The notes under the pieces: model-generated
The model's input: the letters and a program-made list of their open reading frames with translations, nothing else
What the model was told of the DNA's origin: nothing
The model's database searches: none
Assembly (NCBI RefSeq): GCF_048544455.1
Contig: NC_133532.1
Span: 13,146,948-13,210,947, forward strand
Direction: 5' to 3'
DNA length: 64,000 nucleotides
From: Silene latifolia
Lineage: Eukaryota; Streptophyta; Magnoliopsida; Caryophyllales; Caryophyllaceae
Translations under genes and position numbers: made by a program
Shown here: positions 35,411 to 46,824 of the stretch, in pieces
How positions within the stretch are numbered: position 1 is the stretch's first letter
How the letters are laid out: each line of letters begins with the position of its first letter

Positions 35411-35430
35411 TTTACTCGTCCTCGAGTAAA
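35411..35430 (-). promoter_or_regulatory. Hairpin before the polypurine tract of B
   Basis: In sense orientation this is TTTACTCG, loop AGGA, CGAGTAAA: a perfect 8-bp stem ending 20 nt from the LTR. Against element A, a G-C pair has become A-T and a T-A pair C-G, with both partners changed. Confidence 0.85.
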
Positions 35431-36170
35431 ACTCATGGACAAGTAAAAAATAACCCACACCAAGGTCTACAAAGCGAAACGTGAGTAGCTTGCTCCAACT
35501 CCAAACACTACAACTAACCACTACTACTCCAACATAATGACCATGTCACCCAATCCTCCACTAAGCAACAATATCCAACAACAAACTACATCTTAAAATA
35601 TGAAAATGTGAAACAAAATGTAGTTCAAACCATCACACTTCACCGCCCATCCCCCCTTATTTCTTCAAATGTCCTATCCCAAACCACCCTTCAAACCTCC
35701 TTATGTCGCCACCTCCAAGATGAAAGAACAAGTAACCAAGTAACATTTTTTTTTTAATTCCTAATCTCTCATTTTGCCTAGATCGCTCGCCCTTGCGAGT
35801 TTTCAATCTAGCTTTTATTCCTTACACTACTCTCATGGCACGCATCTCAATTCTTCATTTTACCCGGAGCGCCCTTTCGGGTTTTCACTCCGTCCTCGGC
35901 CATATACCCAATCTTGCCTAGGCGCCCTTTCGGGTTTTCACCTAGCCGGGTTCTCTTTTTTTTTTTTTTTTTTTTTTTTTAATAAATTAATTTGTTTTTA
36001 TTTTTGGTACCTACAAAACACAAGCAAACATTAGACATAATTAAACTAACGGAATAACAATAAAAATTAAACTATCTAAAAATGTAAATAAATCAACAAC
36101 GAAAATAAATCGGGTTGCCTCCCGTAAAGCGCCTTATTTAATGTCGTGGCTCGACATAAAAATGAGAAAG
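35431..36170 (-). other. 3' untranslated region of element B with three hairpin modules
   Basis: No coding frame is supported in these 740 bp. The stretch at 35778-35945 has three related modules and is followed by a 32-bp T run (35949-35980). Confidence 0.75.
35778..35945 (-). promoter_or_regulatory. Three hairpin modules with a near-constant core and variable matching stems
   Basis: Each module has a core GCGCCCTTTCGGGTTTTCA or a close variant. The bases outside it differ from module to module but always pair: CTAGAT/ATCTAG (35778-35811), CGGAG/CTCCG (35865-35892), CTAGG/CCTAG (35918-35945). In sense orientation the last two cores can also fold as CCC-GAAA-GGG, a GNRA-type loop; the first can fold as CTCGC-AAGG-GCGAG. 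The pattern suggests selection on RNA structure in the 3' untranslated region. Confidence 0.7.
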
Positions 36171-39100
36171 TCAATCGTCATAAATTGGGTCGACAAGATC
36201 AATCCTCTCGACCGCTTCTTGTTGAAATCCTTCATAATATGGTTTGAGACGGTGCCCATTTACTTTGAAAATCTTCTCCGTAGACGGACTACGAATCTCC
36301 ACCGCTCCATGTGGAAATACTTGAGTAACAATAAATGGACCAACCCATCTTGACCTTAGCTTACCCGGAAATAATCGAAGACGAGATATGTAGAGCAAAA
36401 CCTTTTGACCAACGGTGAACGTCTTTCTAGCGAGCATCTTATCATGCCATGCCTTTGTTCGCTCCTTGAAAATCGCCGCATTTTCATACGACTCATTCCT
36501 AATCTCCTCCAACTCTTGTAATTGCAATTTCCGGTACTCACCCGATTCATCCATTCTCATATTCAAAGTCTTTACCGCCCAAAAAGCTTTGTGTTCAAGC
36601 TCGGTAGGAGATGACAAGACTTACCAAACACCAACCGATATGGTGACATACCAATCGGGGTTTTATAGGCCGTTCTATAGGCCCACAATGCATCATCCAA
36701 CCTCAAGCTCCAATCTTTTCGACTCGGATTCACCGTCTTTTCCAAGATGGACTTCACTTCTCTATTGGACACCTCGGCTTGACCATTTGTTTGAGGATGG
36801 TAAGCGGTAGAAACTTTGTGAGTGACACAATATTTCTTTAAAAGTGCTTCTACCGTCCTATTACAAAAGTGAGTGCCTCTATCGCTTATCAATGCTCTTG
36901 GAATTCCGAACCTAGAAAAGATGTTAGACTTGATAAAATCTGCAACAACTTTAGCATCGTTAGTCCTAGTGGGTTTAGCTTCCACCCACTTCGACACATA
37001 ATCAACGGCGAGAAGTATATATAAGAAACCGTGAGATGTGGGGAATGGACCCATAAAATCTATACCCCACACATCAAAAATTTCACAATAAAGCATAGGG
37101 GATTGGGGCATCTCATTACGACGAGAAATGTTACCACTTCGTTGACAATTGTCACAAGTTTTGACAAATCCATGGGCATCCCGAAATAAGCTTGGCCAAT
37201 AGAAACCGCAATCAAGCACCTTCCTTGCGGTCCTTCTAGCTCCAAAATGACCTCCACAAGCATAAGAGTGACAAAAAGTGAGAATAGAACTCATCTCATT
37301 TTCGGGAACACACCTCCTTACCACTTGATCCGAGCAATGCTTCCATAAGGATCGTCCCAAACATAGTATTTGGCATCACTCCTTATCTTGTCCTTTTGGG
37401 ACTTTGAAAAACCTGTAGGAAATTCATTGGAAACAAGAAAGTTAACAATATTAGCATACCAAGGAGAAACGGAAGTAAGGGCAAAGAGTGTCTCATCGGG
37501 AAATGTGCCACGAATAGGCCCTTCAAGCCTTCCTAAATTCAATAGCCGACTCAAGTGGTCCGCAACCACATTCTCGGCTCCTTTCATATCTCGAACCTCA
37601 ATGTCAAATTCACTTAGCAATAACACCCAACGGATAAGTCTCGGCTTAGCCTCCTTCTTTGTCATCAAGTACCTAAGAGCGGCATGATCGGTGAACACCA
37701 CCACCTTAGTACCAAGTAGATAGGATCGGAACTTCTCTAGAGCAAATACTACCGCCAACATCTCCTTCTCGGTAGTAGTGTAGTTCCTTTGGGCCTCATT
37801 GAGAGTCATAGAGGCATAGTAGATCACATGAGGTACTCTCCCAACTCGTTGACCCAAGACGGCACCAATCGCGTAATCACTAGCATCACACATAAGCTCA
37901 AATGGAAGAGACCAATTTGGAGCTTGTATGATTGGGGCCGATGTCAACTTCTCTTTTAACTTGTCAAATGCCTCCTTGCAAGCTAAATCAAACTCAAATT
38001 CCACCTCCTTTTGCAATAATTTGCACAATGGTGAAGCTACCTTTGAAAAGTCTTTGATAAATCTTCTATAGAAACCTGCATGACCAAGGAAAGAGCGAAC
38101 TTCACGAACATTAGTAGGATAAGGAAGGGATTGAATAGTATCAATTTTCGCTTTATCAACCTCAATACCTTTAGATAAAACCACATGCCCAAGAACAATA
38201 CCTTGCTCCACCATAAAATGGCATTTTTCAGAATTTAAGACAAGGTTAGTGTCAATGCATCTCTTAAGCACAAGAGATAAATGGGACAAACAACTATCAA
38301 AGGAATCGCCATGCACGGTAAAATCATCCATGAAAACTTCAATAAAATTCTCAACATATTCAGAAAAGATACTAACCATGCATCTTTGAAAAGTTGCGGG
38401 AGCATTACATAACCCAAATGGCATCCGTCGATATGCAAAGGTGCCAAATGGGCAAGTAAATGTGGTCTTTTCTTGATCCTCAGGCGCAATAGCAATTTGA
38501 AAATAGCCCGAATAACCATCTAAAAAGCAATAATAAGGCTTACCGGCAAGCCTCTCAAGCATTTGATCAATGAACGGTAGGGGAAAGTGGTCCTTCCTTG
38601 TCACCGCATTGAGTCTACGGTAGTCAATACAAACACGCCACCCATTTTGCACTCGGGTGGGAACCAACTCTCCATGTTGATTTTCTACAACCGTCACTCC
38701 ACTCTTCTTAGGCACCACTTGTGTAGGGCTCACCCACTTGCTATCGGATATTGGGTAGATCATACCCACTTGCAAAAGCTTAAGAATCTCTTTCTTCACC
38801 ACCTCCATCATAGGTGGGTTCAATCTCCTTTGTGGTTGTCTCACCGGCTTGGCATCTTCTTCCAAGAATATGCGATGCATACAAGTGGTTGGACTAATAC
38901 CCTTAATGTCGGCAATAGTCCACCCAATTGCAAGCTTATTCTCTTTAAGAACCTCCACCAACTTTACCTCTTGCTCCTTGGTGAGCTTGCTAGAAATGAT
39001 CACCGGTAAAGTTTCTCCATCACCTAGAAAAACATACTTCAAATGGTCGGATAATGGTTTCAACTCTACCATGGGTGCCTGCAAAACTGAAGGTAACAAT

Positions 39101-41610
39101 TTCTCACGAGGCAACGTTAGTGTTAGTGGTTTAGAATATGAAGGTATAATGGGATAAGTTTCAATCTTGGCTAAGAAAGCCACAACTTCCTTCAAATTAT
39201 TAGATAGAGAGAAATCCAAATTATCACAAGATAAACTATTATCAATAGCTACAAGCAATTCATCTCCTCCATCTACATTGAACACATCCTGCACTAAAGG
39301 CTCCAAAACATCAATCATGAAACAAGAATGGTCATCATGAGGATACTTCATGGAATCATAGATATTAAACTTAATCACTTGACCATCGGCCTCCATAGTG
39401 AGAGAACCATTAGACACATCAATTTTAGTACTTGCGGTTCTCAAAAATGGCCTACCTAAAAGTATAGGAGCCGCTTGTGAATCATGTTCCATTTCAAGTA
39501 CATAAAAATCAGCGGGAAATATTAATTTATCCACCATCACAAGTCCATCCTCAACCACCCCCTTAGGATAAGCATTTGAACGGTCGGCCAATTGAATTAC
39601 CACCCCCGTTTTAACCAATGGTCCCAATTTCAAAGACTTGTACAAGGAATAAGGGAGTACATTAATTGAAGCACCTAAGTCAAGCATAGCATTGGGAATA
39701 GTGGTGTCTCCTAAGGTGCAAGGTACGGTAAACATACCCGGATCACTACACTTAGGTGGTAGCTTATGTTGAAACAAGGCCGACACATGTTCATTAACTT
39801 TAACTTTTTGGACACCCTTCAATTTTTGATTCCTTTTAATGGTACACAACTCTTTAAGAAACTTAGCATACCTAGGCACACTTTTCAATAAGTCTAATAA
39901 AGGAATGTTTACCTCACATTTGCGAAAGGTCTCATAGACATCTTTATCTTGTGTAGAACGGCTTTTCCTCTTGAGAGCCTCAGGAAATGGTGGAGAATCC
40001 ACATAAGTAGGTGTGACAACCGGTGTTACTTCCTCCTTTTGAACCAATGGTGGGGCGATATTAGGCTCAATGACCAACTCCTCCTCCTCTTGCTCAATGA
40101 TCTCACTAATCTTTGCTTTTGACCCTTGCAACTCCTTCCCACTCCTCAAAGTCATGGCACTTGCATTAGACTTGGGATTAGGAATGGTTTGGGAAGGCAA
40201 TTTCCCGGAATCTCTAGCTTCAAGTCTCCCAAGAGCACTAGACATTTGCCCAAATTGATTTTCCAAGTTTTGAATGCTAGCCTTTGTCTCTTGTTGAAAT
40301 TGCACTTGATTAGCTTGCATAGTAGCCACATTAGAAGTAAGAGCCCGAATCATGTCCTCCGTAGACATGGATGGAGTGGAAGTTTGACCTTGAGAAGAGA
40401 ATGAATTTGGACCTTGTGGTCTTGGAATGAACCTTGGTTTAGATTGACCAAATTGTTGTCCAAAATTTTGAGATGGACCTTGTTGACCAAATGACGAGCC
40501 TTGATTTTGTTGGCTTGGCGGTTGCAAGCCGCCTTGTGGATTCCCATATTGGAAACCAGGATGGTCTCTTCTCATAGGATTATAGTAAGGTTCAAACCTC
40601 TTTTGGGGTTGACCAAAAGCACCCGCGGCATTCACCTCCTCGGTCTCCTCTTGCATTTGTGGGCATTGATCGGTGACATGCCCATTAGATGAACAAATAC
40701 CACAAGCGTGCACTTGTTGCTTGTTCCCCATGATCATCTCCCTCAATAAGGAAGTTAAATCTTCAACCTTGCTTTCCAAGGAAGGATTAGAACTAGCCAT
40801 GCTCACCCTTCTTGTTTTGGATCTCACACTAAATTGGCGTGTGCTTTCGGCAAGCTCACTCAACAATTCATTAGCTTCATCTGGATTTTTGTTGATGATG
40901 CCTCCACCACTAGCACCATGTACCATCCGTGCATCTTCCGGCGATAGTCCTCCAACAAAATAAAGGATGAGATCTTGGTCACTATACCCATGGTATGGGC
41001 AACTTGCACATAACTTCTTGAAACGCTCCCAATACTCATAGAGTGTTTCATCATCCTTTTGCTCCACATTTGATATCTTCTTCTTAAGATGGGAAGATTT
41101 GGAGGCGGGGAAATACTTTTCAAGGAACGCCTTCTTCATTAGAGCCCAAGTGGTGATACTACCCGGTGGAAGGTAGTACAACCAATCACGAGCGGTGTCC
41201 TTGAGTGAGAACGGGAATGCTCTCAACTTGATTTGCTCTTCGGTTACGCCATTTGGTTTCATGCTAGTGCATACTACATGAAATTCCGACAAATGCTTAT
41301 TTGGGTCCTCACCACTTAACCCATGGAATGCGGGTAGTAAGTGGATCAAACCCGACTTCAATTCAAATGTGGTGCCTTCCGCCAAGGCCGGAAAAGTGAT
41401 GCATAAAGGTTGTTGAGTGAGATCGGGAGCGGTGAGCTCTCTCAAGGTGCGGGTTTCTCTTGCCATTTTGATGTTTTCTTTCTCCTCCTTCTTGTCTTGA
41501 TTGTCAAATTGAAGTTTTCGCCTTATCTCTCTTCTAACACGAAAAAGAGTTCTCTCCAATTATGGATCAAAATCCAACAGTTTCTTGTTAGTAGAACGGG
41601 TGTTCGGCAT
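36171..41610 (-). pseudogene. Element B gag-pol polyprotein gene (one nonsense codon, two frameshifts)
   Basis: The natural start is ATG at 41608-41610 (MPNTRSTNKK). Codon 17 is TAA (41560-41562) and the frame then stays open for about 1413 codons to 37318. It includes capsid (LFAFHGLSGED-type region), zinc knuckle CGICSSNGHVTDQC (near 40690), protease DLGAS (39667-39681), RT with FMDDF (38321-38335) and RNase H ending ADHLSRL (near 37545). Integrase ([24 protein letters not shown]) continues from 37360 after a frameshift near 37350, and its C-terminal part (36171-36617) after another near 36615. The single gag-pol frame fits Athila/Tat elements. The few lesions fit its nearly identical LTRs. 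Confidence 0.95.
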
Positions 41611-41676
41611 AAACCAAACACTTAAAATAAAATTGAGAAATAAAAAAATTGCACAAAATAAACAAACAATAGCCTT

Positions 41677-41694
41677 TCCCCGGCAACGGCGCCA
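41677..41694 (-). other. Element B primer binding site (tRNA-Asp)
   Basis: TGGCGCCGTTGCCGGGGA on the minus strand lies 5 bp after the LTR. It is the standard Athila primer site, complementary to tRNA-Asp. Confidence 0.93.
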
Positions 41695-41699
41695 AAATT

Positions 41700-43100
41700 T
41701 GGCTAGACTTGTCGTGAGTCTCCAAATTAGTATTTTTATCCACTACAAACTCAAACTAGTAGCAAGTGTAAGTAGGGGTCGATCCCACGAGGAAGGTGTT
41801 TATGTTGATTAAATGTGTGCAAAGTTAAGTAACCAATTGGGGGGTTTTGAATGTTGATTGACTAAAGTCTACTAAAGTAATAATTTAAGGAAATGAAAAT
41901 GTAAAAACAATATAAGTAATTGAAAATGTAAACAAATGATGAGAATAATTCTTGGACCAAGTAATTTCCACCAACTAGTTATGAATTGATAATTGACTCT
42001 TCTAATCTATTTCATTATTGAATACTTTGCTATGAAGTTGTCGACTTCTAATTCCACATAATATTAGTTATTAGCTACAAGCGTAAACAAATAACCCTTA
42101 CAATGTTGTCAATTTAGTCAAGCGTTTAATCGTATCAAAATTGTAGAATATAGCGATGGAATTTAGCAAAGATGAATAAATGAAAAAATACAAGCGATGC
42201 TCCACTTTGATTCATACAAGTTTAACCATTTATAACTCAACAATGATGAATTAGCATACTACTTGATGAATTATAATTGCTACAACGGAATAGGTAAACA
42301 AACAAAAGATTCATTCACCTAATCTAGCAATGGTTAATTAAATAATAACAACTAGTTGATCATTCTAGATGTATAATTAACAAACCAACAATAATCCAAA
42401 TTAAACTTGATATTCAAACAATGAAATAGAAATAGAATAAGAGTCTTACAATTCAATAACTAAATTGGCTTCAAGAACTTATTCCAAGATGTAGAACTTA
42501 GCCCTCCATACAAACAATAAAAACAAACTTGAAATTGGAAATTGTTTATGTATTCTAATGATTAAAGAGGTAGAGAAAGTATATCAAAGTATATCCAAAT
42601 TGATCAACAACATCTCCTTATATAGGTCTTCAAAAAGCATCTTCATAAAGTCTCATAAAGTATGAGCATAATTGCCAAAATAAAGGAGAATTAAGGACTT
42701 GTTGGAATCCAATGCGGAATCCAATGCTCAGCCACTCCAAGTGGCATTTTGCTACTCCAAGTGGCTAGAAGTTCAAGAGTCTTTGTTTTGCCACTCCAAG
42801 TGGCATTTTGCCACTCCGAGTGGCACTTCCTTGTGATGCTTCCTTGCTTTGACCTTAGTCTTTGGGCTTTGACTTGCTTTAAAATCCACACTCACATGAC
42901 ATCTTTAGCCCAATACCAACCTCTAAAGAAGCCCTCTCCATACATAACAATAAATCAATCCAATTATCCCATAAAAACACACAAGTCATAACCAACCCAA
43001 CATAAGAGACATATGCAACAAAATCCACTAAAATGCTTCTCAACCTATCAATTAACCATCAAAATAACCTTTATTGACCCATACTAAACTAGACTAATCA
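41700..43100 (-). repeat. 5' LTR of element B
   Basis: Same length and borders as the 3' copy. The differences seen are single substitutions and two compensating single-base indels. One palindrome unit here has GCTACT instead of GCCACT. Confidence 0.96.
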
Positions 43101-43105
43101 AAAGC

Positions 43106-43671
43106 AAGAGCCAAGGAATTCCAGTCTGTAACTCCTTCAGTATCCATATCCATATCTCTCAACCACTCAGCAGCTCCATCTTTCAGAGAGAAAGGAAAGA
43201 GCACCTGCTTAACCTGGTCTTGTGTCACTCCAGCTGTTAATGGGATAGAACAGCAGTAAGTGACAAATTTCTCCATATGTGTCGCAGGATCCTCAGCAGC
43301 TGTCCCTCCAAACATATTTCGTTCCACCAAATTGATATAAGATGGCCGAATCTCAAAAGTTCCATTGGTAGTAGTGGGCAGCTTAAATCCTTGTGGGATA
43401 GAATCTAAGGTCGGCTCAGAGTGACTGGTTAGAGTAGGCATGATGGGAGTTTTGGGAATATCAACAGAATCTGGAATTTCAGAATAGGAATTTCGTCCTC
43501 TTCCTCTTCGTAGGACCGATCGGCTGTCTCTGTTGAGCTCGCCGTTTCGACGTCAAGTATACTCAAGTCTTCTACTTGACCCACTTCTTGATTAAATTTC
43601 CGTCTGTAGCGAAAAGTCTTCTCTGGTTCAGGATCAAAAGGAATAATCTCTGACCTATTAGACCTGGGCAT
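43106..43671 (-). pseudogene. Element A gag, N-terminal part
   Basis: ATG at 43669-43671 (MPRSNRSEIIPFDPEPEKTF) starts gag 101 bp after the primer site. A one-base frame change occurs near 43480, between an acidic block and DIPKTPIMPTL. The conserved capsid start VERNMFGG, EDPATHMEKF and LFPFSLKDGAAEWL follows. At 43105 the frame is cut by element B; the two halves read on directly once B and one AAAGC copy are removed. Confidence 0.9.
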
Positions 43672-43771
43672 AAACGGAACTAACAAGAAGAGTGTGAGAA
43701 TGGTCTCAAGGAACTGGGTTCCGTGAGACAAAAAGACAAAATAAACACAAACAGACTAAACAATTGTTGCC

Positions 43772-43789
43772 TCCCCGGCACCGGCGCCA
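43772..43789 (-). other. Element A primer binding site (tRNA-Asp type)
   Basis: On the minus strand TGGCGCCGGTGCCGGGGA lies 4 bp after the LTR. It differs from the Asp-tRNA site in element B at one base. Confidence 0.88.
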
Positions 43790-43793
43790 AATT

Positions 43794-44983
43794 TGATGTG
43801 GCTAAAGTCGTATCACCAAACCAAAGTAAATCTATCTCGGGACTAACAAGAATAGCTAGTAGTAAGACAGGTATCGAATCCACAGGGAGGCGGTGAAAGC
43901 TAAGTCTCAGTAAATATTTAAGTCGTCTAAAGTAACCAATTTCGGGGTTTGTTTTGTGTTGATTCTAATAAACTAATTGCAAGTAATTAAATGAAGGTTT
44001 TAACGATATTATTAAAAGTCTAGGATTTACGGTTCACTAGGTCAATCAGTCGGGGATTATCAATCAATTGCTAAATCTATCAAGTTGTTTAAGGTCATAA
44101 GATCGGTCGACTCAATTATGCCCTTTAGATCGATTCTAACATGCGGTCGCTATAATTAGATACAATCTATTTGATTATCGCAGCCTATATTAATTCTAAC
44201 CCGGTCGGCGATAGGATCAATTCGCTACACTAATTAATAACTCAGGCCTCAAGTTGATTAACTAGAAGAAGTACAATAATCAAACAACAACTTTAACGAT
44301 ATCAATAGCAATTAATCGATTTTCCCTTTTTAATTAACGTAGATCCCCTTCATCCTAGATGAGGGAATTAGCTACTCATAACGATAACAACAACAATAAT
44401 GATTAAGAATGAAAACATGATTGAAAGCATGAAACAATAATTAATGAACATAAAACAATCAACGATTAATTAATGAGGAAAGATTAGTACCATACAAGGG
44501 AAAGATTAGGGTTCTAAGAGAGTTTTCCAAAGAGTATTCAAGTAAAATAAAGCGTAGTCTAACAATAAAACACGAGTTTCTAATTTATAACAAAAGATAA
44601 TCGTTTTAGGAAAATCCGGAAATAAGCCCGCCAGAGAGGATCCTCGATCGAGCGCAGGTGACTCGATCGAGGACATTTCGATTGAGCTAGTGGTGACTCG
44701 ATCGAGGAACCATCTTCACAGACTTTTTCTTCTCTTCTTTCTCTTTTAGCCTTTGTGCTTCCTCGTTTCTCGTGCCATGCTTCGTGTATTCTTCTATGCC
44801 GTCTCCGCCATGCTAATCTTAATTTGATCATACTCATAACGAGTCATTTCTGCACCAAAACACAAAATAGCGGAGATCGACAATTCATTGAAATAAGGCA
44901 TATAAATGATAAAATAGGCACGAAACGGTATGTAAAGTGGTATAAAGGGGGCTATAAAAGTATATATGAAAGTGATACATCAA
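43794..44983 (-). repeat. 5' LTR of element A (next to the primer site)
   Basis: This 1190-bp copy is close to 23192-24386. It is followed on the gag side by the primer site at 43772-43789. On its other side comes a second copy of the element's 3' region instead of host sequence. Confidence 0.93.
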
Positions 44984-46475
44984 ACTCCCCCAAACCAAAC
45001 CTTTGCTTGTCCTCAAGCAAAGCAATCAGGCCAAACAAAGAACAACAAACATATGGTGAATGAATAACTCAGAGCAAATGTCTAGGCACATACAAGTCTC
45101 AGTGTCCATATCTATAACAAAGTAATGACCAAAAATTGTGCCAATAAAACAAATTCAAAGACACGGGTAATAGACTAACGCAGCTCTTACTCAAGATGTG
45201 ACATGATACCGAGACTCAGCCAAATACTTTTCAACCTTGCAATACAATTTTGTCGGATTCTCGCGGTTTCACTCATGCACTCATAAGGGGTGAGATATGT
45301 GTAAGATAGAAAGAAGTAAGACTCTCACTCGACTTATGAAATATGCATGCAATCTAATGTGATAAGAGATTCTCCAACTAATACGAATTCACAAAACAGA
45401 CCAAGTACATGTATCAAGGACAGAAAGGTGGTAAAGTGGCATGGGTATAGACGTGGCTTGTGCAAAAGCACGTATAGATATGTGAGGCTCGGGACGGTAG
45501 TCGCAGCGCTAGACCAATAGCCAAATCTAATAAGAAATAAAACAAACATCCAACTGGAGAAATAATCTCAACTTTGACAACATATGAGAGAAATGTAAAG
45601 GCTCTCCAAATGTGCATTAGACTCCAGTAATTACCACACACCCGACCTCCTTAAAAACTGAATGAAGCAAACATTTTTTTCTTCTTTTCTCTTCGAATCC
45701 TTTTTTGAAACTTTTTTTTTTTTTTCATCTCTTTTTTTTTTTTTTTTTTTTTTCTTTTTTTTTTTCTTTTTTTTTTCTTTGCTTCATAATACTTCTCTTT
45801 TTCAACATAAGAGGTCACACAATTGCTACAAAAAGATAGCTACTACCCACATGACAATAAAAGTCTCAACCCAACCAAAGTAGCTATAACAATAAGGACT
45901 CAAGCAATCATGATCGTCTCCGAAAAAGGTAGGCAAATTCTGGAATGTAGCTAAGAAATAAGATATAAAATGGCTACATGGTTCAAACGGGCTAACAAAA
46001 ACTGGGTAATGTACGGCATATTTGAACAAAAAGAACCGCCTATCCTCATGTACTTAATCATATGAACGCGCAAAAGCTAAGAAACTAATGTCACAATTAT
46101 GCAATTTGATATTACATATTCCACAAGGAGACCACACTCATCAGCCTAAATAACAATGAGACCGGTTTATTAATGTTCCCGGCCTAGGAAGCTCTAAAGA
46201 CCTCAGAAATTTAAGTGGTTTACCAACAAAATAAAGTCAAGTCTACTCGGCATAAGGCATATTGTGACGGTCAAGACTTGAGTAAAGAGCTTTGTTCATC
46301 TTAGCTAACAAGTCAAAACAGTGTACATGGACAACTAAATGAGACTCAAATGCAAAGACAAAGCAGATTATCATCATTGCTATACAATTCACCAAGACTC
46401 GACTCAAAAATAAATAAAAATAAGTAAAAACATGTTTTTGGATTTTATAATTTTTCAATTTTTTTTGAATTTTTT
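44984..46475 (-). repeat. Duplicate of the element A 3' region
   Basis: It corresponds to 24387-25875 nearly base for base, including the polypurine tract, the hairpin and the long T tract, whose length differs. It ends where the partial LTR begins. It contains no gene. Confidence 0.92.
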
Positions 46476-46824
46476 GATCCTCGATTGAGCCAGAGGTGAC
46501 TCGATCGAGGACAGCTGCTCGATCGAGCCAGTGGTGACTCGATCGAGGAACCATCTTCACAGACTTTTTCTTCTCTTCTTTCTCTTTAGCCTTCGTGCTT
46601 CCTCGTTTCTCGTGCCATGCTTCGTGTATTCTTCTATGCCGTCTCCGCCATGCTAATCTTAGCTTGATCATACTCATAACGAGTCATTTCTGCACCAAAA
46701 CACAAAATAGCGGCAGTATCGACAATTCATTGAAATAAGGCATATAAATGATAAAATAGGCACGAAACGGTATGTAAAGTGGTATAAAGGGGGCTATAAA
46801 AGTATATATGAAAGTGATACATCA
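46476..46824 (-). repeat. Partial third LTR of element A
   Basis: This equals the final 350 bp of the LTR (24037-24386 in the left copy) and includes its palindrome array. It joins the duplicated 3' region at a GAT microhomology near 46476. Confidence 0.9.

Larger units (their letters stand above)
33990..43100 (-). mobile_element. Element B: young Athila-like Ty3/gypsy retrotransposon inside A gag
   Basis: Two 1401-bp LTRs (33990-35390 and 41700-43100) differ at only about seven places by eye. The 5-bp duplication AAAGC (33985-33989 and 43101-43105) is perfect. The minus strand has a tRNA-Asp primer site, one long gag-protease-RT-RNase H frame, integrase and a polypurine tract. There is no ORF after integrase. 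One nonsense codon and two frameshifts prevent a full polyprotein. It is the youngest insertion that I can rank here. Confidence 0.97.
23192..46824 (-). mobile_element. Element A: Athila-like Ty3/gypsy retrotransposon with an extra partial LTR, containing element B
   Basis: The minus strand carries LTR, tRNA-Asp primer site, gag, protease, RT-RNase H, integrase, an Athila ORF-1-like gene, a 3' untranslated region and an LTR. Borders are TGATGTGGC at 23192 and GATACATCA at 46824. The flanks TTGAC (23187-23191) and TTGAT (46825-46829) differ at one base and probably are the target duplication in the copia LTR. Element B sits in its gag. At the right side the order is partial LTR (46476-46824), a second copy of the 3' region (44984-46475) and a full LTR (43794-44983), a product of recombination. 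Without B it is about 14.5 kb. Confidence 0.9.
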
